The notes under the pieces were generated by a model. The model searched no databases. It saw only the letters and a program-made list of their open reading frames with translations, and was not told the origin of the DNA. The position numbers were made by a program, and so were the translations under genes. From FEN-1219 sp036563665 (GTDB lineage: Bacteria > Pseudomonadota > Gammaproteobacteria > Steroidobacterales > Rariloculaceae): 64,000 nt of DNA. Positions 9,297 to 17,878 of the stretch are shown here, in pieces (the stretch's first letter is position 1; each line of letters begins with the position of its first letter). The stretch lies in NCBI GenBank assembly GCA_036563665.1, contig DATCLY010000070.1, positions 1 to 64,000 on the forward strand. The letters are read 5' to 3'.

Positions 9297-9698
9297 TCAT
9301 TCCTGCTCGCCCGTGCTCGTCCACAGAGGCTCGCCGGTATCGGCCCGCACCATCGACGACGCGTTCGCCGTGTTCGTGCCGTTGCGCGCCCGATAGCCTT
9401 TGACCTTGATGGCGTCGCCCGGCTTCAGCGTGCGGCGCGTGAGGCCGCTGCGCGCCAGCGAGTTCACGCCGAGCAGCTCCACCGCCCACCGCGAGCGGTT
9501 GCCGTCGGCGTCCGTGACTTCCATGTGCACCCAGGTATGCGGGTTCGTCCATTCGATGTCCGTCACTGTGCCGGTGATCTCCACCGGCTGACCGATGTCG
9601 AACTCCGCCGAGAACGAATGATGGGCGTGCACGCAAGCCCATGCGACAGCGAAAGCGAGCCCCGCGCTCGCCGACACCAGCGTTCTCAAAACCCCCAT
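9297..9698 (-). CDS. Exported DUF6152 family protein (copy 1)
   Basis: 133 residues from ATG at 9698, preceded by AGGGGAGT. A signal peptide (MGVLRTLVSASAGLAFAVAWACVHA) is followed at once by the family signature HHSFSAEFD, then G-x-V-x-x-x-x-W-x-NPH. The rest is a small beta-barrel-like domain ending in GYRARNGTNTANASSM. The two His after the cleavage site would become the mature N-terminus, which suggests metal binding (inference). DUF6152 proteins have no established function. This copy is divergent from a 'GRWEGDTLVV' family gene at 9790; two further pairs sit elsewhere in the window (23.3 and 46.7-50.2 kb). Confidence 0.8.
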   Translation of the reverse strand: MGVLRTLVSASAGLAFAVAWACVHAHHSFSAEFDIGQPVEITGTVTDIEWTNPHTWVHMEVTDADGNRSRWAVELLGVNSLARSGLTRRTLKPGDAIKVKGYRARNGTNTANASSMVRADTGEPLWTSTGEQE

Positions 9699-9736
9699 GC
9701 AGACTCCCCTGCGTTCTATGTCCAATGCGTGCCAAT

Positions 9737-9744
9737 AGTATACT
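9737..9744. promoter_or_regulatory. Palindromic bidirectional -10 element (AGTATACT)
   Basis: AGTATACT is a perfect 8-bp palindrome, so both strands read TATACT, a good sigma-70 -10 hexamer. It lies 38 bp before the start of the DUF6152 gene (minus strand) and 45 bp before the gene at 9790 (plus strand). A shared core for two divergent promoters is inferred; no convincing -35 boxes are seen. Confidence 0.5.
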
Positions 9745-9789
9745 TTGGCGACTCAACGGGATAACGATCAGGCCCGGACGGGGGAGCAG

Positions 9790-10872
9790 ATGAGACGGCC
9801 GGCGGCAGCCCTTCTTTTGATCGTTGCGAGCGCACCGTTGCACGCGCAGTGGTTCGACTGGCGCTCTCCGCTCGTGCCGCGCACGGCCGACGGGCGGCCG
9901 GACCTGAACGCGCCGGCGCCGAAGACGCCCGACGGCCGGCCCGACCTGACCGGTCTGTGGGTGCCCGAAGGCGCGCGCGGCAGCCTGTTCGACGAGTCGA
10001 AGATCCTCGGTTGGGCCCGTGACGCGATGGCCGAGAGGGAGCGGCGCTACTTCCAGGACGATCCGCGCTTTCATTGCCTGCCGAGCGGACCGAGCTCGTA
10101 TCTCGCCGGGGCCTCGGTCGGCGGCACCCGCAGGATCGTGCAGCACCCGACTTTCATCGCCGTGCTGAATCCCGACATGACCTATCGCGAGATCTTCATG
10201 GACGGCCGCGAGCTCGAGGACGAGCCGGTCCTGCCGACCTGGATGGGGTACTCCGCCGGCCGCTGGGAAGGCGACACTCTCGTCGTCGAGAGCAACGGCT
10301 ACAACGACAAGACTTGGCTGACCCGCGAGGGGCTGCCGCACACCGAGCAGCTGCGGATCACGGAACGCTACACGCGGCTCGACTACGGTCACATGAAGCT
10401 CGAGATCACGTACGAGGATCCCGGCACGTTCACGGAGCCCGTGCAGGCCATCGTCGATCTCGTGCATCGGCCGGACGGCGCGATGCTCGAGGTGGTCTGC
10501 AACGAGTCGGAAACGGGGCGCCGTCATTACAGCGGGGATATCGAGCAGGCCGAGACGAAGGTCGTGGAGGTTCCCGAGGACGTGCTGCGCCGCTACGTCG
10601 GCACGTACCGGGGCACGTGGCTCGGCAACCGGATCACGGCCGTCGTCACCTTCGAGGACGGCGCGCTCTATGTCACGCGCTCCCCGCGCTATTCCGACAC
10701 GGGCGGCAACACGGACTCGGACACGTCCCGTCTGATCCCGCAGTCCGAGAACGCGTTCGACAGCAGCTTCGGCCTCGGCTTCGTGTTCAACGTGAACGAG
10801 AACGGCGAGGTCGAGAGCGTATCGGAGGTGCACGTCTCCGGCGCGTGGGTGCTGCGGCGCGTAGAGCCGTAG
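9790..10872 (+). CDS. Exported 'GRWEGDTLVV' family protein of unknown function (copy 1)
   Basis: 360 residues from ATG at 9790 (GGGGGAGCAG ribosome-binding site), with signal peptide MRRPAAALLLIVASAPLHAQ. Landmarks are two PDGRPDL repeats near residues 30-55, the central GRWEGDTLVVESNGYND signature (~155-171), EQLRITERYTR and ITYEDPGTFTEPVQ. The C-terminal ~90 residues (YVGTYRGTWLGN...) look like an added beta-rich domain. I know no characterised member. Paralogues with the same W-x-x-DTL core occur at 22.5, 44.4-49.8 and 52.3 kb, always near DUF6152 or metallo-hydrolase genes. A periplasmic role is inferred from the signal peptide. Confidence 0.8.
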   Translation: MRRPAAALLLIVASAPLHAQWFDWRSPLVPRTADGRPDLNAPAPKTPDGRPDLTGLWVPEGARGSLFDESKILGWARDAMAERERRYFQDDPRFHCLPSGPSSYLAGASVGGTRRIVQHPTFIAVLNPDMTYREIFMDGRELEDEPVLPTWMGYSAGRWEGDTLVVESNGYNDKTWLTREGLPHTEQLRITERYTRLDYGHMKLEITYEDPGTFTEPVQAIVDLVHRPDGAMLEVVCNESETGRRHYSGDIEQAETKVVEVPEDVLRRYVGTYRGTWLGNRITAVVTFEDGALYVTRSPRYSDTGGNTDSDTSRLIPQSENAFDSSFGLGFVFNVNENGEVESVSEVHVSGAWVLRRVEP

Positions 10873-10890
10873 CGGTGCCCCGGCGCACGA

Positions 10891-10908
10891 CCCGGCGGCT
10901 ACGCCGGG
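10891..10908. terminator. Hairpin between convergent genes
   Basis: CCCGGCG-GCTA-CGCCGGG forms a perfect 7-bp stem with a 4-base loop in the 67-bp gap between the convergent 'GDTLVV' gene and the TonB receptor. No T-run follows on either strand, so a bidirectional terminator function is only inferred from position. Confidence 0.35.
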
Positions 10909-10939
10909 AACCCGCCGGCTCGCGCCGACGGGCCGCCCC

Positions 10940-13690
10940 TCAGAAGGTCTTGGTCAACCCGAACGAGAAGCTCCGTCCGCGCGAGTCGTAGACCTGGGGC
11001 AGCGCAAGCTGCGCACCCAGGAAAATCGGCGGGCGCTCGTCGTTGACGTTGTTCACCGCGAAGCGGAGCTCGAGCGGCCTGTCCGACGCGCCGACGGTCA
11101 GGCCGTACACCAGGTCCACCTGCACGTAGTCCTGGTTCGCTTGCAGCGGATGGTCGTCCGCCAGCGCGCTGTGCAGCATGCCCTCGATGAACCTGACCGT
11201 GGTCCGCGCGTACTGGGCGCCGCGCTGCCAGGTCAGGCTCACGTTGGCTTTGAGCTCCGGCGCCGCATCCGCGAAGACGTTGCTGTTGGTGCGGCCGAGA
11301 CCGTCGACGACCGGCTGATCTTCCCGAATCTGGTAGTCGAACTTCGTCATGAACGCCGCGGCAGTCGCGAGCCGCAGAGCGCCCGCGCGACCGATGTCGA
11401 AGTCCCAATCGAGCGACAGGTCGAAGCCTTCGGTGTTCAATATCGAGAAGTTGTCGAAGATCAGGTCGATGTCGGTGAGCACGCCGGATTCGTCGAACGT
11501 GAGCCGGTCCGCGTGCGCCCCGGTCCTGACGTACTCCTCCACGACGAGCTGAGCAGACTCCTGGCCGGTGATGTCCCTGGTATCGAACCGCCACCAGCCC
11601 ACCGTCAAGGTCAGGCGGTCGGTCGCGCTCCAAGTGATTCCGGCGCTGTAGGCATCGGCCTTTTCCGGCTCGAGATTCGGGTTCGGCCGCGTGACGGTGC
11701 GTGGAAAGAGCGTATCGATGCCCGGCACGTTGACTGTGTCGGTCAAGCCGGCGCTCGTCGCGTACGTGGGCACGAGCCCCGGTGCCTTGAACGACTTGCC
11801 GTATGTAGCCCGCACGATGAGGTTGTCGGTCGCGTCCCACAGCATCCCGATCTTCGGCACGACCGCCTCGATCCCTTCGCCGTAGTCCTCGTAACGGCCG
11901 GCGAGCTGCAGCTCGAGGGTGGAGGTGGCAGGCACCAGGAACTCGAAGAACAACGCGTGCGAGTCGCGATTCGCATCGAACGGCACCTCGCGGTTGCCGG
12001 CGAACTCGCCCGCAAGCGTCAACGGGTCGAAATCGTTCTTCATCGCCTCGTTGCGAAACTCGTAGCCGACCGCGACGCTCACCTCTCCGGCCCGCGTCTC
12101 CGCGATGTCGCCCGTGATGACGCCCGTAGCGGTGACGAGGCGCGACCGGGAGATGTTCTCCGCAAACGGGGTCATGAAGTCGATGAGCGCCGGGTCGTTG
12201 TGCTCCGGGTCGCCGGGGCTCGCGAGATACTGCGATCCGAACGGGTTGTAGTATCTGCAGTCGCCGACCCCCGGCGTGCCGGTGTTTGGGTCGCAGCCGA
12301 AGCCGCCCAGTCCGAGCAACGCGTTGGCCACGCGCTCGGGGACGACTCCCCGGTTCTGCGCGAACGCTTCGTTCACGGACCAGGTGAGCTTCGTGTCCCA
12401 GCGCCAGTTGCTGCCCGGCGCGAAGTCGCCGTCGGCGAACAGGGCTACGCGCCAGGTGTCGCTGCTCGCGGTGAAGACGTTCGTACGATCCGGGCCGGCC
12501 GCGGGCCCGAGGATCGATCCCCGAAACAGAACGTCACCGCCGAACGGGTTCGCCGGGTGACTCGCGGGAACCAGCGACTCCGGCGCGGCGCCCGCATAGC
12601 CGGCCGCGCGTTGGAAATCGGAGCGCGTGAACCCGAGCTCCATCCCGATGTCGAGCGACTCGGCGACGCCGTGGTCGATGCGCGCGTACACGCTGGTGCG
12701 ATCGACGGACGAAATGGCGGCGCGGCCGAGCCGGCCGTCCAACCGGCAGATCTGATCATTGTTCGCCGGCGAGCCCTGGAATCCCGGCACGCCGGCGACC
12801 GTCCCTTCCCCGAGCCGCGGATCGCCGCACAGCGGATCGCGGATCAGCCGATTCTCCCGTCCCGGCGGCACCAGCTCGTTGTAGGCCTGTCCCGGGATCA
12901 GCCGAAAGCTGCCCGGGCTGCCGTTCGCGCCGAGCTGCGGGTTCGCCTGGTTGAACGCGTAGACGTCGGGGTGGCTCAAGTAATCGAACGGATCGCGCTC
13001 GAGCTGCTCGAATGCGAACAGCACGTGCGAGGTCTCCGTGCCGTGCCCGAGCAGGCCGGCGACGAGGCGCTCGTTCTGCCCTCCTACGTCGGTTTGCTGC
13101 CAGCTCGCTTGCAGCTCGATGCCTTCGAAGTCGTTGCGCGTAATGAAGTTCACCACGCCCGCGACCGCGTCCGTGCCGTACAGCGCCGATGCGCCGTCCT
13201 TGAGCACCTCCACGCGCTCGATCGCGATGGCCGGCATCAGGGAGTTCACGTCGAACGTCACCACGCCGTCGCGGTTCGGCTGTGCGTTGTTCACGGACCG
13301 GCCGCCGTTCAGCAGCACCAGCGTCGCGCGCGGCCCGAGCGAACGCAGATTGATCGGCGCGGAGGTGGAGGTGCCCATGCCCGTGCCGAAGCTCGTGAAC
13401 ACGTCGCTGCCGTTGAACGCCGGATCCGCGTGCAGCACCTCGGCGATCGAGGAGCGCGGCGTGAAAGCGAGCTCCTGCTGGGTGAGGATCGTGAGCGGGC
13501 TCGAGGAATCTTCCGCGCGCCGCAGATAGGAGCCGGTGACGACGACTTCCTCCACCCCGCCGCGATCCGCGTCCTGCGCGGCGGCGGGTTCGTAGGCCGC
13601 CGATAGCGCGAGCCCGAGCGTCGGCAAGGCTGCGGATGCGGATGAACGTCGGAGCAGCGAGCGGCGCGAGAGCCGCGGCGAGCGTTTCAT
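10940..13690 (-). CDS. TonB-dependent outer-membrane receptor
   Basis: 916 residues, full length for a TonB-dependent transporter. After a signal region ending near AAAQ come the conserved EEVVVTGS segment (~45-53), the plug domain (INLRSLGPRATLVLLNGGR; IERVEVLKDGASALYGTDAVAGVVNFITR) and a long beta-barrel ending in the outer-membrane-type C-terminus FSFGLTKTF. The unusual Arg-rich start (MKRSPRLSRRSLLRRSS) resembles other receptors of this group. It imports a bulky or scarce ligand using TonB energy. The neighbouring sulfotransferase and sulfatase suggest a sulfated or aromatic ligand (inference). The 23-bp AT-rich element lies 44-67 bp upstream of the start. Confidence 0.92.
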   Translation of the reverse strand: MKRSPRLSRRSLLRRSSASAALPTLGLALSAAYEPAAAQDADRGGVEEVVVTGSYLRRAEDSSSPLTILTQQELAFTPRSSIAEVLHADPAFNGSDVFTSFGTGMGTSTSAPINLRSLGPRATLVLLNGGRSVNNAQPNRDGVVTFDVNSLMPAIAIERVEVLKDGASALYGTDAVAGVVNFITRNDFEGIELQASWQQTDVGGQNERLVAGLLGHGTETSHVLFAFEQLERDPFDYLSHPDVYAFNQANPQLGANGSPGSFRLIPGQAYNELVPPGRENRLIRDPLCGDPRLGEGTVAGVPGFQGSPANNDQICRLDGRLGRAAISSVDRTSVYARIDHGVAESLDIGMELGFTRSDFQRAAGYAGAAPESLVPASHPANPFGGDVLFRGSILGPAAGPDRTNVFTASSDTWRVALFADGDFAPGSNWRWDTKLTWSVNEAFAQNRGVVPERVANALLGLGGFGCDPNTGTPGVGDCRYYNPFGSQYLASPGDPEHNDPALIDFMTPFAENISRSRLVTATGVITGDIAETRAGEVSVAVGYEFRNEAMKNDFDPLTLAGEFAGNREVPFDANRDSHALFFEFLVPATSTLELQLAGRYEDYGEGIEAVVPKIGMLWDATDNLIVRATYGKSFKAPGLVPTYATSAGLTDTVNVPGIDTLFPRTVTRPNPNLEPEKADAYSAGITWSATDRLTLTVGWWRFDTRDITGQESAQLVVEEYVRTGAHADRLTFDESGVLTDIDLIFDNFSILNTEGFDLSLDWDFDIGRAGALRLATAAAFMTKFDYQIREDQPVVDGLGRTNSNVFADAAPELKANVSLTWQRGAQYARTTVRFIEGMLHSALADDHPLQANQDYVQVDLVYGLTVGASDRPLELRFAVNNVNDERPPIFLGAQLALPQVYDSRGRSFSFGLTKTF

Positions 13691-13734
13691 ACCCTCGATC
13701 CCCCTTAACGACCTTCGACCCTTGCGGTCGCGTT

Positions 13735-13757
13735 TATATTATAATATTAGTATCTTT
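13735..13757 (-). promoter_or_regulatory. AT-rich operator/promoter element A, upstream of the TonB receptor
   Basis: Read on the plus strand: TATAT-T-ATAATATTA-G-TAT-C-TTT. It matches the element at 15323-15345 (opposite strand) at 20 of 23 positions, in a region otherwise about 70 % GC. It has a central TAATATTA palindrome and, on the minus strand, a perfect TATAAT 47 bp before the receptor start. Its last base is also the last base of the arylsulfotransferase stop codon. A regulator site overlapping the promoter is inferred. Confidence 0.6.
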
Positions 13758-15250
13758 TAGTTGCACGCGGCTCGATCGCCGCCCGCTGCGCCGGCGTTGC
13801 GGTCCCGCGCGGCGTCGATGGGCGGCTGCGGCGACAACGGCGACAGGTCGCGCCCGACGAGCCCGGGATGATCGGGCGGCACGCGGGTCGCCCGGAACAA
13901 GGAGAACGGATTGGCGCGCGCAGTGGCGGTGCCGCTCCTCGTGCCGCAGAACGGCGACCAGTACTCCCAGACGATCGTGCCGTCCGGCCGCACCTCGAAG
14001 ATCCGCCCCTGCGGTCCCGAGCTGATCAGCGTGTTGCCGGAGCTCAGCCGTTCCGCGCCCGAGATGAACGTCGCGTGCAACGTGTCTCTCGCCGAATAGG
14101 TCCAGACGGGATCTTGCGGACCGAACGGGCCGTTCGCCGGCAGCCGATAGCGGCCTTGCCCGTCGACCGGCGGCGCGATCTCGTACACTTGCGTGTAGCT
14201 TCCGGTCGGGCTCGGCGTTCGATTGCTGAACACGGTGATGTTGCCCGCGCCCGGTCGGCCCTCCGGAATCCAGCGGGCGTCGTGCTGGAAGCCGAGCTTC
14301 CGATCCGCCTCCCCGCCGCGCCGATAGACCTGAGGGTTCCCCCACCGATATAGCAGCCGGCCGCCGACGCCGGAGCGTCCGCCGTGTCCGCTCGCGGCCT
14401 CCTCCGTGGTCGTGCTGTGGTCGATGACCCAGATCTCGTTGAACGTCGGCGAGCTGATGATCAGCTGGTCGAGCTCGGGGCTATACGCGACGGAATTGAT
14501 GTGAAAGATGTCGCGTATCGGCTGCTCCGGCGGCTCGGTCATGCCGATCGTGTCCCCGTTGACGTCGATCAGCTCCGGGTGGTCGGCGGGATCGCCGTAG
14601 CCCTCGAGGCTCGGGTCGATGTCCTGGACGAGGTGATCCCATGCATGCCACTCCCAGACGATTCGAGCGCCGTGCGGCGGTTGCGGCTCGAGCTCGATCA
14701 GCACGTCGCCCCATACGCCGTCCGGGGGAATGAACTCCGGCCGTCGTCCGGCCCGGCGTGCTTCCTCGGCGCTCTTGCGCTCCCAGACCACGGCGACGAT
14801 GTTGCCGTTGGGCAGGACGGCCACGTCGTGATGCGGCAACCGATCCGCCGTGTTGAGGGAGAAGTCCCAGACGAGGTTGCCGTCGAGGTCGAACTGCTGA
14901 AAGCGGCCGCCTTGGCCCCCGCCGAAGAATCCGTGCGTCTCGGGCTCTCGGCCGCCGCGAAGCACATGACCGTTGTCGAGCATGTAGACCCATGCGCCCG
15001 ACAGGAAATCGCTGGTCCACGTGCGCACCACGCGGCCTTCGAGATCGATCAGATAGGTGACGTAGGAATTGAGGGGAGCTAACAGTGTGTAGCCGGGCGT
15101 CGCTTCCGGCGTCACCAGCCGGATGCCGCGCTGCTCCGTGTCGGCCGACGAGGCGGGCGCTTCCTGGCCGCCGGCGACGGGGACAGCCGTCAGGAGCCAG
15201 CCGATCAGCAGGATGACGAACGAGCGGTTCGCTGAGGCATTCGCGGTCAT
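13757..15250 (-). CDS. Exported arylsulfotransferase (ASST) family protein
   Basis: 497 residues from ATG at 15250, with signal peptide (SFVILLIGWLLTAVPVAGG). The body is a beta-propeller of the arylsulfate sulfotransferase type: YTLLAPLNSYVTYLIDLEG, VVRTWTSDF, DNGHVLRGG, GRFQQFDLDGNLVWDF, HHDVAVLPNGNIVAV and HDARWIPEG. ASSTs move sulfate between phenolic compounds without PAPS via a catalytic His; HHD and HINS/HDAR histidines are candidates, not assigned. The gene diverges from the sulfatase at 15370 across an AT-rich control region and precedes the TonB receptor on the same strand (66 bp gap). The Pro/Asp-rich C-terminal ~40 residues look unstructured. Confidence 0.85.
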   Translation of the reverse strand: MTANASANRSFVILLIGWLLTAVPVAGGQEAPASSADTEQRGIRLVTPEATPGYTLLAPLNSYVTYLIDLEGRVVRTWTSDFLSGAWVYMLDNGHVLRGGREPETHGFFGGGQGGRFQQFDLDGNLVWDFSLNTADRLPHHDVAVLPNGNIVAVVWERKSAEEARRAGRRPEFIPPDGVWGDVLIELEPQPPHGARIVWEWHAWDHLVQDIDPSLEGYGDPADHPELIDVNGDTIGMTEPPEQPIRDIFHINSVAYSPELDQLIISSPTFNEIWVIDHSTTTEEAASGHGGRSGVGGRLLYRWGNPQVYRRGGEADRKLGFQHDARWIPEGRPGAGNITVFSNRTPSPTGSYTQVYEIAPPVDGQGRYRLPANGPFGPQDPVWTYSARDTLHATFISGAERLSSGNTLISSGPQGRIFEVRPDGTIVWEYWSPFCGTRSGTATARANPFSLFRATRVPPDHPGLVGRDLSPLSPQPPIDAARDRNAGAAGGDRAACN

Positions 15251-15322
15251 GGCGGTGTCCCCGTGAGTCCGCGCGTCGCTGCACGGCGGAGTCGTCGTCG
15301 CACGGCTGCACATTCGATCGCC

Positions 15323-15345
15323 AAATATAATAATATTATGATATA
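15323..15345 (+). promoter_or_regulatory. AT-rich operator/promoter element B between arylsulfotransferase and sulfatase
   Basis: The near-perfect inverted repeat ATATAATAATATTATGATAT (15325-15344, one mismatched pair) sits in the divergent intergenic region. On the plus strand it contains TATAAT (15326-15331), 38 bp before the sulfatase ATG; on the minus strand it has CATAAT for the sulfotransferase. The 23-bp core repeats at 13735-13757 with three differences. The adjacent GntR-type regulator at 17093 is the obvious candidate to bind it (inference). Confidence 0.6.
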
Positions 15346-15369
15346 GCCGCAACGCCTTCGGGAGGGGAC

Positions 15370-17028
15370 ATGGCGCAACTGACCCGAAAGGAATTCATCA
15401 AGCGTGCGGGCGCGAGCGCGGCCGCTCTGATGGCGAGCTCCGTGCTGCCCGGCTTCGGGAGTCGGCCTGCTCGGGCTCAACCGTCGACGGGTCGGCCAAA
15501 CATCCTGTTCATCTGCATGGATCAGCTTCGCTCATGGCTCGATTTGCCGCAGGAGCTACCGCTGCCCGCGCATCGCCGCTTGCTCGACGAAGGACGCGCT
15601 TTTCGCTTCTACCATGTCCATCAGGCGCCGTGCGCACCGTCGCGATCGAGCTTCTATACCGGCCAGCACATCCAGAAGACCGGGATCTATACGAATCCGC
15701 CGAGCGTCTTCGCGGAGATCACGCCGGGGGAGGACGTCGCGCTCGAGCTGCCGCTCGGCTTTCCGACCATCGGCACGCTGTTGCGCGAGCAGGGCTATTA
15801 CACCGCGTACAAGGGCAAGTGGCACTTGAGCGTGGTCAACCAGCGCGCGCAGGCGGCCGCCGGCCGCGGCCGCTATCCGATCGCAACCGATATGCTCGAG
15901 GGTTACGGATTCTCGGACTACAACCATGACGGCGAGCACGCCGGACTGAGCTGGGAGGGTTTCACGCACGACGAATTCATCGCGGCGGATGCGATCAACC
16001 TGCTGCGTCGCCTTGCGTCCGGCCGTTCCGAGGGGCGGCCTTGGTTCCTCGCGGTGAACTTCATCAACCCGCACGACATCATGTACTTCGACGCGGCCGG
16101 CCGAGGCGGAATCAACCGTGGAGCGCCGATGCTCGGCGCGCCCGGGGTGCCGCTGTACGACCAGCAATGGGATTTCCCGCTGCCGCGCAGCTACTACGAG
16201 GACGATCTCTCCACGAAACCTCGCGTCCACCGTCCGGCGAACGACCTGGACGAAGCAGGCTGGCTGCGGTACCAGAACTACTACTTCAATTGCATTCGTG
16301 ACGTCGACCGCCACATCGCGAAGGTGCTCGACGAGGTCGACCGTCTCGGCCTCGCCGACAGCACCATCGTCGTCCTCACCTCCGACCACGGCGAGCGCGG
16401 TGGCGCGCATGGAGGGATGCGCGGCAAGGGCGCGGACATCTACAAGGAAACCGTGCGCGTCCCGTTGATCGTGCGCCATCCGGACGTGTCCGAAGCGGGC
16501 CTGACGGACGCGCTCGCCTCCGGCATCGATCTGGCGCCGACGCTGCTCGGGTTTGCCGGGCTCGACGACGCCGCTCGCGCGGAGCGCTATCCGTTCCTGC
16601 ATGGCATCGACCTGGGGCCGGTGATCGCCGACCCCCGAGCGCGTACCGAGCGAGACCGGCTCGGGATTCTGTTCAACTACGGTACGCCGGGCGCTGCCGT
16701 GACGCCCGACGGGCCGGCCGAAGGAAACACCGATCGCGCGCTGATTCGTGGCGTGTTCGACGGCCGGTACAAGTTTGGGCGTTATTTCAGGGTGACGGAG
16801 CACCACAAGCCCCTGGATTGGGATACGCTTGTCGCCCACAACGATTTGGAGCTCTACGACACCGCAGCGGATCCCGACGAGCTGATCAACCTCGCCTATC
16901 GGCCGGAGGCGCACGAGGAGCTCATCCTCGCGCTGAACGCGAAGGTGAACGCGCTCATGGACCGGGAGGTAGGCGTCGACGACGGCTCGATGTACCCTGG
17001 AGACACCGCGCTCTACAACAGGATCTAG
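15370..17028 (+). CDS. Secreted sulfatase (formylglycine type, S1 family)
   Basis: 552 residues from ATG at 15370 (GGAGGGGAC ribosome-binding site), with a Tat-like leader (TRKEFIKRAGASAAALMASS). The fold begins with RPNILFICMDQLR (metal-binding Asp51). The modification motif C-A-P-S-R (Cys88) is intact; the Cys must be converted to formylglycine by a maturase not in this window. GKWHLS and TSDHGERGG (~338) supply further metal and substrate ligands. It hydrolyses sulfate esters in the periplasm or outside. The gene diverges from the arylsulfotransferase and is followed 64 bp later by a GntR-type regulator, consistent with a small sulfate-ester regulon. Confidence 0.92.
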   Translation: MAQLTRKEFIKRAGASAAALMASSVLPGFGSRPARAQPSTGRPNILFICMDQLRSWLDLPQELPLPAHRRLLDEGRAFRFYHVHQAPCAPSRSSFYTGQHIQKTGIYTNPPSVFAEITPGEDVALELPLGFPTIGTLLREQGYYTAYKGKWHLSVVNQRAQAAAGRGRYPIATDMLEGYGFSDYNHDGEHAGLSWEGFTHDEFIAADAINLLRRLASGRSEGRPWFLAVNFINPHDIMYFDAAGRGGINRGAPMLGAPGVPLYDQQWDFPLPRSYYEDDLSTKPRVHRPANDLDEAGWLRYQNYYFNCIRDVDRHIAKVLDEVDRLGLADSTIVVLTSDHGERGGAHGGMRGKGADIYKETVRVPLIVRHPDVSEAGLTDALASGIDLAPTLLGFAGLDDAARAERYPFLHGIDLGPVIADPRARTERDRLGILFNYGTPGAAVTPDGPAEGNTDRALIRGVFDGRYKFGRYFRVTEHHKPLDWDTLVAHNDLELYDTAADPDELINLAYRPEAHEELILALNAKVNALMDREVGVDDGSMYPGDTALYNRI

Positions 17029-17092
17029 GCCGCGTCGACCGCGTCGAGAGCGGAGGCTTGCACGAGAGCCGGCGCATTTTACCGTCCACCGA

Positions 17093-17878
17093 ATGACAAA
17101 CAGATCATCCAGAGGCCGGCGGCCGCGGCGCCAAGGGCTGGCAGCCGAAGGAGGCACGCACACCCTCAAGCGCGAGTCCATCGCGACCCGAATCGTGTCC
17201 CGCGTGATCGAGCTGCTGTTGAACAAGGAGCTCGGCGTCGGCAGCTTCCTCGGGACCGAGGCGAGCATCACCGAGACGTTCGGGGTGAGCCGGTTCCCGG
17301 CGCGCGAGGCGCTGAGCCGCCTCGAGGCGCTCGGAATCGTCGAGATCAAACGCGGCAGTGGCGGGGGCATCAGCATCGCCAAAGGCAACCCGGACCACTT
17401 CGCGAAGTTTCTCGCTGTTCACTTCCTGCTGGCAGACATCACCCTCGAGGAGCTGTTCGAAGCCCGGCTGGCGATCGTTCCCAAGGCGGCCGAGCATGCC
17501 GCGCGGCGCGCCACCCCCGAGGACGTTGCGGCGCTCACGGGCCATCTGGACGATCTCGTGCGGCTGCGGAGCGATTTCGATGCCGCATTGCAATCGTTGC
17601 TCGATTTTCACGCGAAGCTAGTGGAGCTGTCGAACCTGCGCACGTTGACGGCGCTCAACCACAGCCTCTCCTACCTCCTGAGGGACGTACATCAGCGCTA
17701 TCCCCCGCCGATCCTCGTGACGTCACGCGACGTCAATACGTATGCAGGCCTCAAGCATTTGCGTAACGTGGTGAGCAAGATCGCCGCCGGCGACGCCCAG
17801 GGCGCGGCGGACGTGATGCGCCTCGCGATCACGGAGCACAAGAAGGCCGTGTTGGCGCTAGCTAAGGCCGGGCGCTGA
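17093..17878 (+). CDS. GntR family transcriptional regulator (FadR/FCD type)
   Basis: 261 residues. A basic N-terminal tail (1-30) precedes a winged helix-turn-helix (~30-100: GSFLGTEASITETFGVSRFPAREALSRLEALGIVEIKRGSGGG). An all-helical FCD effector domain follows (~110-255: LFEARLAIVPKAAEHAARRAT; HAKLVELSNLRTL; HLRNVVSKIAAGDAQGAADVMRLAITEH). FCD members respond to small carboxylates or catabolic intermediates. It lies downstream of the sulfatase and overlaps by 17 bp the convergent MFS gene, so it probably controls one or both. The duplicated AT-rich element at 13.7 and 15.3 kb is its candidate operator. Confidence 0.9.
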   Translation: MTNRSSRGRRPRRQGLAAEGGTHTLKRESIATRIVSRVIELLLNKELGVGSFLGTEASITETFGVSRFPAREALSRLEALGIVEIKRGSGGGISIAKGNPDHFAKFLAVHFLLADITLEELFEARLAIVPKAAEHAARRATPEDVAALTGHLDDLVRLRSDFDAALQSLLDFHAKLVELSNLRTLTALNHSLSYLLRDVHQRYPPPILVTSRDVNTYAGLKHLRNVVSKIAAGDAQGAADVMRLAITEHKKAVLALAKAGR

